A stretch of DNA of 64,000 nt, taken from UBA7985 sp002690455. GTDB taxonomy: Bacteria; Pseudomonadota; Alphaproteobacteria; UBA7985. The position numbers and the translations under genes were made by a program. Of the stretch, positions 1 through 8,459 are shown piece after piece; within the stretch, counting starts at the first letter, position 1, and each line of letters starts with the position of its first letter. The notes beneath the pieces were generated by a model. That model was not told the origin of the DNA. It ran no database searches and saw only the letters and a list, made by a program, of their open reading frames with translations. The DNA is taken from NCBI GenBank assembly GCA_965662775.1, contig CBFIIW010000005.1, positions 1 to 64,000 of the forward strand, given 5' to 3'.

Positions 1-2
1 CG

Positions 3-155
3 GGGGATCAGTGGGCAGCGGACCGACGCCCGCCGGGGATCATCGCGCACCAGCGTGGGCTGTGCCAGCACCTGACCTCCGACAACGTCGTGCACGCGCT
101 GCAGTCCGAATGGCAACATCCTGAGGGATTGTGCGCGCGGATAAACGCGTTGTGA
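3..155 (+). CDS. 3' end of an unidentified upstream gene (partial)
   Basis: An open frame enters from the left edge and runs 50 codons to a TGA at 153-155. The frame has protein-like composition (Trp, His and Gln rich, ending ...GLCARINAL). Its stop overlaps a GTG start of rnhB in the pattern GTGA, the same 4-base coupling seen at several other junctions in this window. I do not recognise the family from this tail. In related bacteria a PA0069-type radical SAM gene often sits before rnhB and ccrM, but the residues visible here do not prove that identity. The alternative is that the edge is non-coding and rnhB starts at 131. Confidence 0.35.
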   Translation, partial: GDQWAADRRPPGIIAHQRGLCQHLTSDNVVHALQSEWQHPEGLCARINAL

Positions 156-766
156 CCGACCTGCTCATCCGGATTGACGGAACCATCGACCGCGTGGCGG
201 GCGTGGATGAGGTCGGGCGCGGCCCACTCGCCGGACCAGTCGTCGCCGCGGCAGTCATCCTGCCTCACCCCATCGACGGACTGGCGGACTCAAAAACGCT
301 GTCAGCGGCAAAGCGGGAAAGGCTGTGTCAGCAGATCATGGCTCAGGCCCTCGTTGGCATCGGTGGCGCCTCCGTGCGGGAGATCGATCAGCAGAACATT
401 TTGCAGGCAACGTTGCTGGCCATGCGGCGTGCGGTTGCGCGCCTGCCGGAGCCTCCAACGCTGGCGTTGGTTGATGGCAACCAGAATCCGGGGCTGGGGC
501 TACGGACTGAATTGGTCATCAAAGGCGATGCGCGGGTGCCCGAAATCTCAGCAGCGTCGATCGTGGCAAAAGTGGTACGCGACCGGTTGATGGTCCGGCT
601 CGCCCGGCGCTATCCGCACTATGGTTGGGAGCGGAATGCAGGCTACGGCTCGGCTCTGCACCGAGAGGCTATGGCAGCGGTGGGCGTAACGGTGCACCAT
701 CGGCGGAGTTTCGCACCACTGCGGCACTGGCTGGATGACCCCACGGTAGCTGTGAAGTCCCTATAA
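152..766 (+). CDS. rnhB: Ribonuclease HII
   Basis: Hydrolyses the RNA strand of RNA-DNA hybrids and removes misincorporated ribonucleotides, in the cytoplasm. The family signature DEVGRGPLAG lies near the N-terminus and carries the first catalytic Asp-Glu pair. It is followed by the DSKTLS motif, the VDGN motif with a further catalytic Asp, and the EISAASIVAKVVRD helix with the last acidic residue. Two GTG starts are possible. The one at 131 gives 211 aa. The one at 152 gives 204 aa and overlaps the stop of the preceding frame (GTGA), so I prefer it. The length is normal for the family. The following 160 bases are AT-rich and non-coding. Confidence 0.94.
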   Translation: MTDLLIRIDGTIDRVAGVDEVGRGPLAGPVVAAAVILPHPIDGLADSKTLSAAKRERLCQQIMAQALVGIGGASVREIDQQNILQATLLAMRRAVARLPEPPTLALVDGNQNPGLGLRTELVIKGDARVPEISAASIVAKVVRDRLMVRLARRYPHYGWERNAGYGSALHREAMAAVGVTVHHRRSFAPLRHWLDDPTVAVKSL

Positions 767-836
767 AACGCATAATATGCTGCAGCCCGTGAACGCCAGT
801 AGAACATACATTATTACTGCGCCTGATTAGCAACAC

Positions 837-841
837 GAATC
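837..841. promoter_or_regulatory. GANTC (CcrM) site upstream of ccrM
   Basis: A GAATC sequence lies about 90 bases upstream of the ccrM start in the AT-rich gap between rnhB and ccrM. GANTC is the target of CcrM. In Caulobacter, methylation sites in the ccrM promoter region contribute to timed expression. That this site has the same role here is inference. Confidence 0.35.
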
Positions 842-928
842 TAGAACTTGGTTTAAGAAACAATGTTAATTATCTGTTTTTAATCATTTTTTGTTGACAG
901 ATTATGGGCTGAGAATGATGGTGCGGCC

Positions 929-2026
929 ATGTTTTCAGCTCAAGATATTTCAAATCAGATTATTAATGGAGACTGCCTCGATGTGCTGGCGCAATTGCCG
1001 TCGGCAAGCATCGATATGGTGTTTGCAGACCCTCCATACAACCTGCAGCTCAAATCCGATTTGCGCCGCCCGGACAACAGCCGGGTGGACGGCGTCAATG
1101 ACGCCTGGGATCGGTTCGAGAGCTTCCGGGCCTATGATGCCTTTACCACCGAGTGGCTGAGCCAGACGCGGCGCGTCCTGAAGCCAAACGGTACGATCTG
1201 GGTCATCGGCACCTATCACAACGTATTTCGCATGGGTGCAACCATCCAAGACCTGGGTTTCTGGATCCTGAACGACGTTGTCTGGCGCAAGACCAACCCG
1301 ATGCCTAATTTCAGAGGCACACGGTTCCAGAATGCGCACGAGACACTGATCTGGGCCGCCCGCGACGAAGGCGCGAAGTACCAGTTCAATTATGAGGCAC
1401 TCAAAGCCTCCAACGATGATCTTCAGATGCGCTCCGACTGGCTGTTTCCGATCTGCCAGGGCGGCGAGCGCCTTAAGGACACGGAAGGAAAGAAAGCGCA
1501 TCCGACGCAGAAGCCGGAAGCCCTCCTTCACCGCGTAATTTCAGCTGCGACCAAAGCTGGCGATCTTATTTTGGATCCGTTCTTCGGAACTGGCACCACC
1601 GGTGCCGTTGCAAAGAAGCTCGGTCGCAACTTTGTCGGGATTGAACGGGATGAGGCCTATTTAGCCGTCGCTCACGATCGTATTTCAAAGATCACTGAGC
1701 CCGATTCAATCGTAGTTTCCGACCTTCCCAGCAAGCGCGAAGCACCGCGGATTCCTTTTGGTCAGCTCCTGGAGCTGGGCATGTTGGAACCCGGCGCCGA
1801 ACTTCTGGGACCCGGGCGTAAATTTAAGGCACGGGTAGCCGCCGATGGGACCGTCATGGCCGACACTCACCGGGGCAGTATTCACAAGGTTGGCGCGGCC
1901 TTACAAGAAGCGCCTTCCTGTAACGGCTGGACGTTCTGGCATGTGGAGGAAAACGGCAGACTCCTGCCGATTGATACCTTGCGTCAGAAGGTTCGGAACA
2001 CCTTACAACCAAGTGTAGCAGCATGA
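929..2026 (+). CDS. ccrM: CcrM-type adenine-N6 DNA methyltransferase (GANTC)
   Basis: A beta-class adenine-N6 methyltransferase of 365 aa. The catalytic DPPY motif is at residues 34-37, followed by NLQL. The S-adenosylmethionine motif (DPFFGTGTTG) comes much later, around residue 215, which is the beta-class order. The C-terminal roughly 90 residues form the extra domain typical of CcrM, with the conserved GSIHK and NGWTFWH motifs, so this is the cell-cycle methyltransferase and not a restriction-modification enzyme. No restriction endonuclease gene lies nearby. The ATG at 929 starts the protein close to the usual family N-terminus. It methylates GANTC and sets hemimethylation-dependent promoter states. 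Strongly supported. Confidence 0.95.
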   Translation: MFSAQDISNQIINGDCLDVLAQLPSASIDMVFADPPYNLQLKSDLRRPDNSRVDGVNDAWDRFESFRAYDAFTTEWLSQTRRVLKPNGTIWVIGTYHNVFRMGATIQDLGFWILNDVVWRKTNPMPNFRGTRFQNAHETLIWAARDEGAKYQFNYEALKASNDDLQMRSDWLFPICQGGERLKDTEGKKAHPTQKPEALLHRVISAATKAGDLILDPFFGTGTTGAVAKKLGRNFVGIERDEAYLAVAHDRISKITEPDSIVVSDLPSKREAPRIPFGQLLELGMLEPGAELLGPGRKFKARVAADGTVMADTHRGSIHKVGAALQEAPSCNGWTFWHVEENGRLLPIDTLRQKVRNTLQPSVAA

Positions 2027-2041
2027 GTTGATAAAGGATGC

Positions 2042-2079
2042 GCTGGCAATTTCCGCCAGCCGGAGCCCTGAACCGGCTC
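2042..2079. terminator. Paired hairpins between convergent ccrM and mutY
   Basis: Two perfect stems lie in the short gap: GCTGGC/GCCAGC (2042-2060, loop of 7) and GAGCC/GGCTC (2063-2079, loop of 7). The second reaches the mutY stop codon. The run TATTTTC follows on the plus strand. The position between converging genes suggests a bidirectional terminator, although the T-run is weak. Confidence 0.5.
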
Positions 2080-3136
2080 AGGTATTTTCAAGAGCATGCC
2101 TGGCGATTTTTTTCATGATCGTCGGCAAGGCAAAACGGTTCAGGTCTTCAATGGGCGCCCACGTGGCGCCCTTTTTATTGCGTGAGAGTTCTTCGATCAG
2201 ACCATCCACATCGGCTGTCTTCGCCACCACCACCACCCTCACTCTCAAGTGGAAGTGGGTGAATGCATGCTCCACCGTGCCCGGGAGCACCGCACCGTCC
2301 GGGACCAGTGGGAGCATCGGCTCTGTTGCATCGATCCAGTCGCTACCCGGCACCTCCATCATCCCGCCCAGCAAACCGGATTCCGGCCTTCGGGTCAGGA
2401 GCACGAAACCGTCACGAGCGACCCAGTAGGCCAGCCCCTGCCGGGTAGGTCGCTGTTTTTTCGGTGTTTTGCGGGGAAATTCTATCTGGGTTCCAGCGGC
2501 GAAGGCTGCGCAGCCTGACGAGATCGGGCATAGCAGACAGGTCGGCGAGCGCGGGGTGCAGATGCCTGCTCCGAGATCCATCATAGCCTGCGGAAAGTCG
2601 CGACTGCGGGTCATTGGTGTTACCCGATCAGTCAGCGTGCGTATCTGTGGCCTTGCGCCGGGCAACAGGTTCTGCAGCGCATACCAGCGGCTGATGACAC
2701 GCTCGATGTTGCCGTCGACGACGACCGCGCGCTGGTCAAACGCTATGGCGGCAATGGCTGCAGCGGTGTAGGCTCCAACGCCTGGTAGGCTCAACAGATC
2801 AGCTTCATTGTGCGGAAACTGTCCCTGCCGTCGTTCAGCAATTTCGACCGCACATTTGTGAAGATTTCGGGCGCGGGCGTAGTAGCCCAGTCCCGCCCAA
2901 GCTGTCAGCACATCGTCGAGCGAAGCAGCGGCAAGATCCGAGACAGTCGGCCAGCGTTTCGTAAATGCCTCGAAATATGCCTTAACGGTTGCTACGGTGG
3001 TTTGCTGCAGCATAATTTCCGACAGCCAAACGTGATAGGGGTCGGCATGTTCGTTCGGCCCCGCCCGCCAAGGCAGCGTGCGTCGGTTCTGATCGTACCA
3101 ATCCAGCAGGCGTTCAGAGAAAGAAGCCTCGTTCAT
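2078..3136 (-). CDS. mutY: A/G-specific adenine DNA glycosylase MutY
   Basis: Removes adenine mispaired with 8-oxoguanine in base-excision repair. Counting from the ATG at 3136 (352 aa), the catalytic Glu is residue 40 in SEIMLQQTTV. The helix-hairpin-helix LPGVGAYTAAA precedes the catalytic Asp141 in VVVDGNIERV. The 4Fe-4S loop has Cys193, 200, 203 and 209 in the canonical C-x6-C-x2-C-x5-C spacing. The C-terminal third is the NUDIX-like domain that recognises 8-oxoG. An in-frame ATG at 3175 would add 13 residues but would overlap the divergent TTG start of the next gene. The frame remains open still further upstream, but that part is antisense to the neighbour. Confidence 0.94.
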   Translation of the reverse strand: MNEASFSERLLDWYDQNRRTLPWRAGPNEHADPYHVWLSEIMLQQTTVATVKAYFEAFTKRWPTVSDLAAASLDDVLTAWAGLGYYARARNLHKCAVEIAERRQGQFPHNEADLLSLPGVGAYTAAAIAAIAFDQRAVVVDGNIERVISRWYALQNLLPGARPQIRTLTDRVTPMTRSRDFPQAMMDLGAGICTPRSPTCLLCPISSGCAAFAAGTQIEFPRKTPKKQRPTRQGLAYWVARDGFVLLTRRPESGLLGGMMEVPGSDWIDATEPMLPLVPDGAVLPGTVEHAFTHFHLRVRVVVVAKTADVDGLIEELSRNKKGATWAPIEDLNRFALPTIMKKIARHALENT

Positions 3137-3156
3137 CGGATCAGGAGCGGTAAATT

Positions 3157-3759
3157 TTGAGTCGGAATCATTCATTAAATAAGGACTTAGGCGCTTCGCC
3201 TGCCAAGGGCAAAGCATCTGCGCCGAAAACCCCGCGTCGCAGCTACCGCGCGCAAGGTCTTTCCCGACTGGTGCCCAAGATTCTGAAAGAAGGGCTGGGA
3301 CGAAAGGGAAGCCTAGAAGCCGATCTGATGCTGCATTGGCGCGACGTCGTGGGTGAAGAACACGCACGTTGGACGATACCCACCCGGATTACCTATGCCG
3401 ACCGCCGGATGCGTCGGAAAGGCACACTGGAACTTTCGGTTGTGCCGGCATATGCAGCCTTTGCTCAGATGGCAGAGGCGGAAATCGTCGCTGGCGTAAA
3501 CCAGTTCCTGGGCCATGGCCGTATCGAACGCCTCCAGTTAAAGCAGAACCATGCCGCAGTAAGGCAGGCTACGGGAGCCGCAAACACTGCCGACCGGACA
3601 GGTGCTCGCGGAACTGTGAGGCAACGTGGTCAGACAACGCCAGAAAGCCGGGTGAACAGCCGGCAGGAAAGGCGTAACAATGAGGACTTAAGCGAGGCGC
3701 TTGAATCGCTGCGCAGCAGCATTGACCAGCGTGACCGCGACCACGGCCAAGAACCCTAG
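3157..3759 (+). CDS. DUF721 / DciA-like protein
   Basis: A 200-aa protein with a DUF721 core over residues 35-130, including the typical LVPKILKEGLGRKG start and the WRDVVGEEHARWT segment. DUF721 contains the KH-like fold of DciA, the replicative-helicase loader of bacteria that lack DnaC. Whether this copy has that role is inference. The C-terminal 70 residues are basic, low in hydrophobics and probably disordered. Translation starts at TTG 3157, supported by AGGAG at 3143-3147 nine bases upstream. It is divergent from mutY, and the order mutY - DUF721 - dsbA-like - smc is a recurrent alphaproteobacterial arrangement. Confidence 0.75.
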   Translation: MSRNHSLNKDLGASPAKGKASAPKTPRRSYRAQGLSRLVPKILKEGLGRKGSLEADLMLHWRDVVGEEHARWTIPTRITYADRRMRRKGTLELSVVPAYAAFAQMAEAEIVAGVNQFLGHGRIERLQLKQNHAAVRQATGAANTADRTGARGTVRQRGQTTPESRVNSRQERRNNEDLSEALESLRSSIDQRDRDHGQEP

Positions 3760-3815
3760 AATCGCATAAGTTACCCACAAGAATCTACGCGACTCTGGTT
3801 GTGACCCACCGACTC
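3759..3815. promoter_or_regulatory. Cluster of four GANTC sites before dsbA-smc
   Basis: GAATC at 3759-3763, GAATC at 3781-3785, GACTC at 3791-3795 and GACTC at 3811-3815 fall within 57 bases between the DUF721 gene and the DsbA-like gene. A fifth GAATC is at 3703-3707 inside DUF721. The pattern GANTC is expected about once per 256 bases in random sequence. CcrM is encoded 2 kb away. Control of the following genes by methylation is inference. Confidence 0.45.
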
Positions 3816-3843
3816 GAGTGGATATGAGCAAAGGATGAATTCG

Positions 3844-4518
3844 ATGTTAAATTTTGTCGCACGTTCGACCGTCGCCTTGGCGGCCATTTTTGCCGTTGCG
3901 ACGGCGAGTTTGGCGCAGGACAGTGTAACGCCCGAGGCAGGCCCTGAAACGTCGGCCTCCGTGCCTTTGTCCAGCGATGGCGGACTCGGGACTGGCGTCT
4001 ATGAAAATGAGACCTATCTTGGGGCACCGGACGCGCCCATCGTACTCGTTGAGTACGCTTCCCTGACCTGTCCGCATTGCGCGAACTTCCACCGTGACGG
4101 CTATCCGCTGCTGACGCCTTTCATCGACGCGGGTCAACTCGCCTATGTCTACCGCGACTTTCCGCTGGACGGTGTCGCATACCGGGCGGCGCTGGCCGCA
4201 CGCTGCTTGAGTGGTGAAGCCTACTTTGCCGCGATCGAAGCTCTGTACGAAAACCAGCGCGACTGGCGCGGCGGCAGCTCAGAAGACGAGCTGGCCACCG
4301 AGATTTCCTCGCTGACCGGCCAGTCCGTCGAGGAGTACAAGGCCTGTGTGGGCGATCAAGCCAACCAGCAGACCATTATTGAACGTTACAACACCGCCGC
4401 CGAGGATCTCGGCGTTGACGGCACCCCGCGCATTTTCATCAACGGCGAGCTGTTCACCCCACGCAAGGGTTGGACCGAAATCGGTGATGAAATCGAGCGT
4501 CGGGTTGGCCGTCTCTGA
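3844..4518 (+). CDS. DsbA-family periplasmic thiol oxidoreductase
   Basis: A thioredoxin-fold protein of 224 aa. An N-terminal signal peptide (LNFVARSTVALAAIFAVA, then ASLAQ) indicates periplasmic export. The active site CPHC lies at residues 76-79, and a cis-proline loop is visible as GTPRIFING. It belongs to the DsbA/DsbG-like group (Thioredoxin_4) that introduces or isomerises disulfides. No dsbB is nearby. I chose the ATG at 3844 because AAGGA (3831-3835) then lies 8 bases upstream; the ATG at 3835 would sit on top of that ribosome site. The smc gene follows 18 bases after the stop, so the two are probably co-transcribed. Confidence 0.88.
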   Translation: MLNFVARSTVALAAIFAVATASLAQDSVTPEAGPETSASVPLSSDGGLGTGVYENETYLGAPDAPIVLVEYASLTCPHCANFHRDGYPLLTPFIDAGQLAYVYRDFPLDGVAYRAALAARCLSGEAYFAAIEALYENQRDWRGGSSEDELATEISSLTGQSVEEYKACVGDQANQQTIIERYNTAAEDLGVDGTPRIFINGELFTPRKGWTEIGDEIERRVGRL

Positions 4519-4536
4519 GGCAAAGCGAGGGTCACT

Positions 4537-7500
4537 TTGGTCGCGTTTACAAAACTCCGCCTGCAGGGCTTTAAAAGCTTTGTCGACGCGACTGATTTCC
4601 ACATTGAACCGGGGGTCACCGGCATTGTCGGGCCTAACGGCTGTGGCAAGTCCAATATTGTCGAGGCCCTGAAATGGGTCATGGGCGAGTCTCGCTCTAA
4701 GCAGCTGCGCGGCGCGGATATGGAAGAGGTGATCTTCAACGGCTCGTCCGACCGTCCGGGCCGGAACGTGGCGGAGGTGGAGTTGGTGCTGTCTAACAGC
4801 CACGGCGACCTGCCGCCACAATACGCCGAGCACCCGCTGGTCAGCATTTCGCGTCGGATCGAGCGGGGAAAAGGCTCAGACTACCGCATTAACAAAGCCC
4901 GCAAGACTGCCGGTGAAGTCAAGCTGCTGTTCTCTGACGCTGGTTCAGGGGCTTCGTCGTCAGCCATCGTCTCCCAAGGGCGCGTCGCGGCCATCATTAA
5001 CGCGAAGCCCGTCGACCGACGCCAAGTGCTTGAAGAAGCAGCCGGGATCGTCGGGCTTTCGGCGCGACGGCGCGAAGCGGAAAGTCGCTTGCGCGCGGCA
5101 GAGACCAATCTTGAGCGCCTCGATACGGTGATGAATGCGCTGCAGGAACGGCTCAAGACGCTAGAAAGTCAGGCGAAACAGGCAGAGAAATACCGCCGCT
5201 TGAGCGAGCGTATGACCCGCCTCAACGCTCAGCTGCACTACCTGCAATGGGTTGCTCAATCCAGAAGCACTGAGCGCGCAAAGGAAGCACTGGCCAAGGC
5301 TCAACGCCACGTCGCCGACGCTGAGGCTGCTTCCGCGAAGGCAAATACAGCGGCGATAGATCTTTCGACCGACCTGCCCGATCTGCAGAAGAAAGAGGCC
5401 GAGGCCGGTGCAGCGCAGCAAGCGCTGTTGGTTGCGCGCGATGGGCTTGACCGCGATCTGGCAGAGATTGAGCGCTTGCTTGACGTCAACGCAAACCAGC
5501 GTCAGCAGCTGGAGCAGGATCAAGTGCGCGAAGCCAATCTGGTTACTGATGCGCAGAGCGCACTGGACCGGCTGACGCAGGAAGAAGCTAAGTTGCAGAC
5601 AGCGGGCGAAGGCGCTGATGATACCTTTGCCCAACTCGAGAACGCCGTTGAGACGGCAGCCGGCGAGGTAGCGCAGCTCGATCAGGCCATGGCTGATGCA
5701 CGCGCAGAAATGGCACAAGTCGGCTCCGAGATCAGTACACGGAAGACGGCGCTTGATCAGGCAAGCCAACGCGTCTTGGCATTACAAACACGCCGCGACC
5801 GCCTACTAGGTCAGATCGGCGACCTCAAGGGTCATGGTCCGGTCTTGAACAGCTCAGACGAGGCCAGGGCCCGTGTTGACGCCCTGCAAAACGAGCACGA
5901 ACAGGCGACTTCCGCCCTGACAGCTGCTGAAATCGCACTTTCTCAAGCGCAGGAAGCCGAGCAAGAGGCGCGGAGCGTCGCTGACACGCAGGGGCGCGAA
6001 GTCGCACAGCTTCGCGCCGAGTTTGACGGCCTGCAGCGCCTGCTCGTAGCCAGCGACAAGGGCGACAAGGCAGGGGGACGCGCTGTGCTCTCCGATATTC
6101 GGGTGCAGGATGGCTTCGAGATTGCGTTGGCAGCGCTGCTCGGTGACGCGCTACAAGCGCCGGCAACAACGCAGGAGAGCGGTGACTTCTGGTCCGACGC
6201 CGCTGGACCCGCGCCGCAAGGCTTGCCCGCTGGTGTGACACCCATGGTGGATGTGATCGACGAAGCCCCCGCGGCGCTGCAGCCACGGCTCGCTGCTTGC
6301 GCCATTGCCGAGAGCGCCGAAACCGCTGCTGCATTGCAAGGACAGCTGCAGGCCGGCCAGTGGCTGACCACTCGAAACGGCGGACTTTGGCGCTGGGATG
6401 GTTATCGGGTCTTGCCCGGTGAGGCACCAGCGGCGGCCCGTCTTCTAGAACAGAAGCGACGCACCGAAGAGCTGACCGGCTTGATCGAAGAAGCAACTGC
6501 CAGCACCGAAACCGCCAAAGCTAAGGCGGCAACTGAAAAGACCAGGCTGGCCGAAGCAAAGAGCGCTGAAGCTCTGGCGCGGCAGGGCCTGCAGATGGCC
6601 TACCGGGCACTGACCGGTGCTCAGACTGAATTGTCACGCTCTGAGGCTGACGCTGCACGGTATGAGGCCGAAAGCGGTGCACTTCATGCTGCGCTATCGA
6701 CAATTGAGACTGACCTGGAAGAGGCGAGCGCGGCACAAGCGCATGCACAGGCTGCCTTTGACGATCGACCCGATGCCGCGGCCCGACAGGCCGATGTCGA
6801 CCGCCTGCGTCCGATCCTCGATGCTGCACGGCAGACCCTCGCAAACGCGCAGGCCGAGCGCGAACAACATAAACGAGACGCCCTCAGCCGCACCAACCGG
6901 CTCGGCGCTATCGTAACCGAACGATTTTCGTGGGACGGGCGGCTGAAGAACGCTGAACGCCAGCACGCCCAATTAGAGGCGCGCGAAAAAGCGTTGACTG
7001 AAGAGCGCGCGGCCCTGGATGCACGTCCGGCTGATATTGCCGAAAAGCGCCTGCGCCTAGAGCAATCCCTACTCGATGCGCGAGAAGCCGTTGAACGGGC
7101 TGTGGCTGCCGTCTCTGACCGGCGTGCCGCGGCTTCAACGGCAGACGCAGAAGCACGGCAGGCAGAGAAAGAGGCCAGCATCGCCCGCGAAACGCTTGCG
7201 ACCGCGCGGTTGGCCTCTGAAACTGAGACCGAACGTAAGAGTGAACTTTCAGCGCTGATCCGCGAGACCTTTTCTACTGGTCCCGAGGCCCTTCCTGCCA
7301 TGGCCGAACTTGATCCGGCCGGTGATCTGCCACTGCGCGGCGATACAGACCGAGCCTATAAAGCGGCGGCTCGTGACCGCGACGCACTCGGCGCCGTCAA
7401 TCTGCGGGCTGAGGACGAGAGTCGCGAGCTGGCCGACGAACTGGCAACCTATGAAGAAGAACGCGGCGATCTGAATAAGGCAATCGATAAGCTACGGCGA

Positions 7501-8022
7501 GCGATCTCCAGCCTGAACAAGGAAGGTCGTTCACGGCTTGCCGATGCCTTTAAGAAAGTCAACGCAGCCTTTGAAGAGACCTTTGCCCGTCTGTTCAACG
7601 GGGGCTCTGCACATTTGGAACTGATCGATGCTGAAGATCCGTTGCACGCCGGACTCGAAATCTATGCTCAGCCACCTGGCAAAAAGCTGACATCACTGGC
7701 GCTGATGTCAGGGGGTGAGCAATCGATGACGGCAACAGCACTCATCTTTGCGCTGCTGCAGACCAACCCGGCACCAATCTGTGTTCTTGATGAAGTTGAC
7801 GCCCCGCTGGACGACCATAACGTAGCACGGTTTTGCGACCTGGTCCGCGAATGGGCCCGTAAATCCCAAACAAGGATTGTGATTGTCACCCACCATCCGG
7901 TCACAATGTCGCGGGTCGACCGATTGTTTGGTGTGACGATGGCAGAGCGCGGGGTATCCAGTCTCCTATCCATCGACCTGAATGAAGCGCTCTTGCATGC
8001 TTCTACGGCAGAGGCGGGTTGA
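4537..8022 (+). CDS. smc: Chromosome segregation SMC ATPase
   Basis: A 1161-aa SMC protein for chromosome condensation and segregation. The Walker A loop GPNGCGKSN is at about residues 31-39, the ABC signature LMSGGEQ near 1056-1062 and Walker B VLDEVDAPLDD near 1083. In between are two long coiled coils rich in Ala, Glu, Gln and Arg, and a central hinge (around residues 510-630). Start is TTG 4537, with GAGGG at 4527-4531 five bases upstream and the expected VAFTKLRLQGFKSF beginning. Length is normal. The kleisin partners scpA and scpB are not in the window. The long antisense open frames across this gene are artefacts of its GC-rich codons. Confidence 0.96.
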   Translation: MVAFTKLRLQGFKSFVDATDFHIEPGVTGIVGPNGCGKSNIVEALKWVMGESRSKQLRGADMEEVIFNGSSDRPGRNVAEVELVLSNSHGDLPPQYAEHPLVSISRRIERGKGSDYRINKARKTAGEVKLLFSDAGSGASSSAIVSQGRVAAIINAKPVDRRQVLEEAAGIVGLSARRREAESRLRAAETNLERLDTVMNALQERLKTLESQAKQAEKYRRLSERMTRLNAQLHYLQWVAQSRSTERAKEALAKAQRHVADAEAASAKANTAAIDLSTDLPDLQKKEAEAGAAQQALLVARDGLDRDLAEIERLLDVNANQRQQLEQDQVREANLVTDAQSALDRLTQEEAKLQTAGEGADDTFAQLENAVETAAGEVAQLDQAMADARAEMAQVGSEISTRKTALDQASQRVLALQTRRDRLLGQIGDLKGHGPVLNSSDEARARVDALQNEHEQATSALTAAEIALSQAQEAEQEARSVADTQGREVAQLRAEFDGLQRLLVASDKGDKAGGRAVLSDIRVQDGFEIALAALLGDALQAPATTQESGDFWSDAAGPAPQGLPAGVTPMVDVIDEAPAALQPRLAACAIAESAETAAALQGQLQAGQWLTTRNGGLWRWDGYRVLPGEAPAAARLLEQKRRTEELTGLIEEATASTETAKAKAATEKTRLAEAKSAEALARQGLQMAYRALTGAQTELSRSEADAARYEAESGALHAALSTIETDLEEASAAQAHAQAAFDDRPDAAARQADVDRLRPILDAARQTLANAQAEREQHKRDALSRTNRLGAIVTERFSWDGRLKNAERQHAQLEAREKALTEERAALDARPADIAEKRLRLEQSLLDAREAVERAVAAVSDRRAAASTADAEARQAEKEASIARETLATARLASETETERKSELSALIRETFSTGPEALPAMAELDPAGDLPLRGDTDRAYKAAARDRDALGAVNLRAEDESRELADELATYEEERGDLNKAIDKLRRAISSLNKEGRSRLADAFKKVNAAFEETFARLFNGGSAHLELIDAEDPLHAGLEIYAQPPGKKLTSLALMSGGEQSMTATALIFALLQTNPAPICVLDEVDAPLDDHNVARFCDLVREWARKSQTRIVIVTHHPVTMSRVDRLFGVTMAERGVSSLLSIDLNEALLHASTAEAG

Positions 8023-8040
8023 AGCAGCCATCTGGCTGCT
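8023..8040 (+). terminator. Hairpin after smc
   Basis: AGCAGCCA at 8023-8030 pairs with TGGCTGCT at 8033-8040 directly after the smc stop codon, followed by GTTCTTG. The stem is perfect but the T-run is short. It probably separates smc from the atp operon. Confidence 0.5.
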
Positions 8041-8130
8041 GTTCTTGACCTCGCTGGCCCAAAGCCCTACACCGGCGGGCAAGTTTTAGCCTGTTTTTGC
8101 GCGCCTTGTTGTGCGGTTTCGAGGACTGCC

Positions 8131-8448
8131 ATGAAACCTGACGAAAAGCCGAGCGGCGATGGGTTGGACGACTTAAAATCCCGCATTGATGTGGCTCGAC
8201 CCAAGCTTACTGAGGAAAGGATCAGTACCGCGAAGCTAACCGCCAACCGGACGGCGTCTGAAGCCTTCGGTGTCGCGTTTTCTTTCGTGATCTGCATCCT
8301 GATTGGAACGGTGGGTGGCTTTGTCCTAGACAGGGCCGTCGGCACGAAGCCGCTATTTTTCTTGGTGGGATTCTTCGCCGGGTTCGCTCTCGGTGTCTGG
8401 TACATGATCTTCAAAGCGCGCCAAGTGGCTCAGCGCGAAGAAGAATAA
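8131..8448 (+). CDS. atpI: ATP synthase protein I
   Basis: A 105-aa membrane protein heading the F0 operon. After a charged N-terminal 40 residues there are two predicted transmembrane helices (AFGVAFSFVICILIGTVGG and PLFFLVGFFAGFALGVWYMI). AtpI assists assembly of the c-ring and is not a stoichiometric subunit. It ends 11 bases before atpB. A weak promoter-like TTGACC/TACACC pair with a 17-base spacer occurs at 8045-8073. The 108-base gap before it has no gene. Confidence 0.85.
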   Translation: MKPDEKPSGDGLDDLKSRIDVARPKLTEERISTAKLTANRTASEAFGVAFSFVICILIGTVGGFVLDRAVGTKPLFFLVGFFAGFALGVWYMIFKARQVAQREEE

Positions 8449-8459
8449 GGAATTGGACT

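Noticed and set aside
894..928. Perfect TTGACA just before ccrM
   Set aside because: At normal spacing the -10 would fall at about 917 with a poor sequence (GATGGT) and transcription would begin at or after the start codon.
929..2026. ccrM as part of a restriction-modification system
   Set aside because: The C-terminal domain is that of the orphan cell-cycle methyltransferase and no endonuclease gene is adjacent.
6684..7301. Long antisense open frame inside smc
   Set aside because: Low-complexity Ser/Arg/Ala product, reverse image of the SMC coiled coil.
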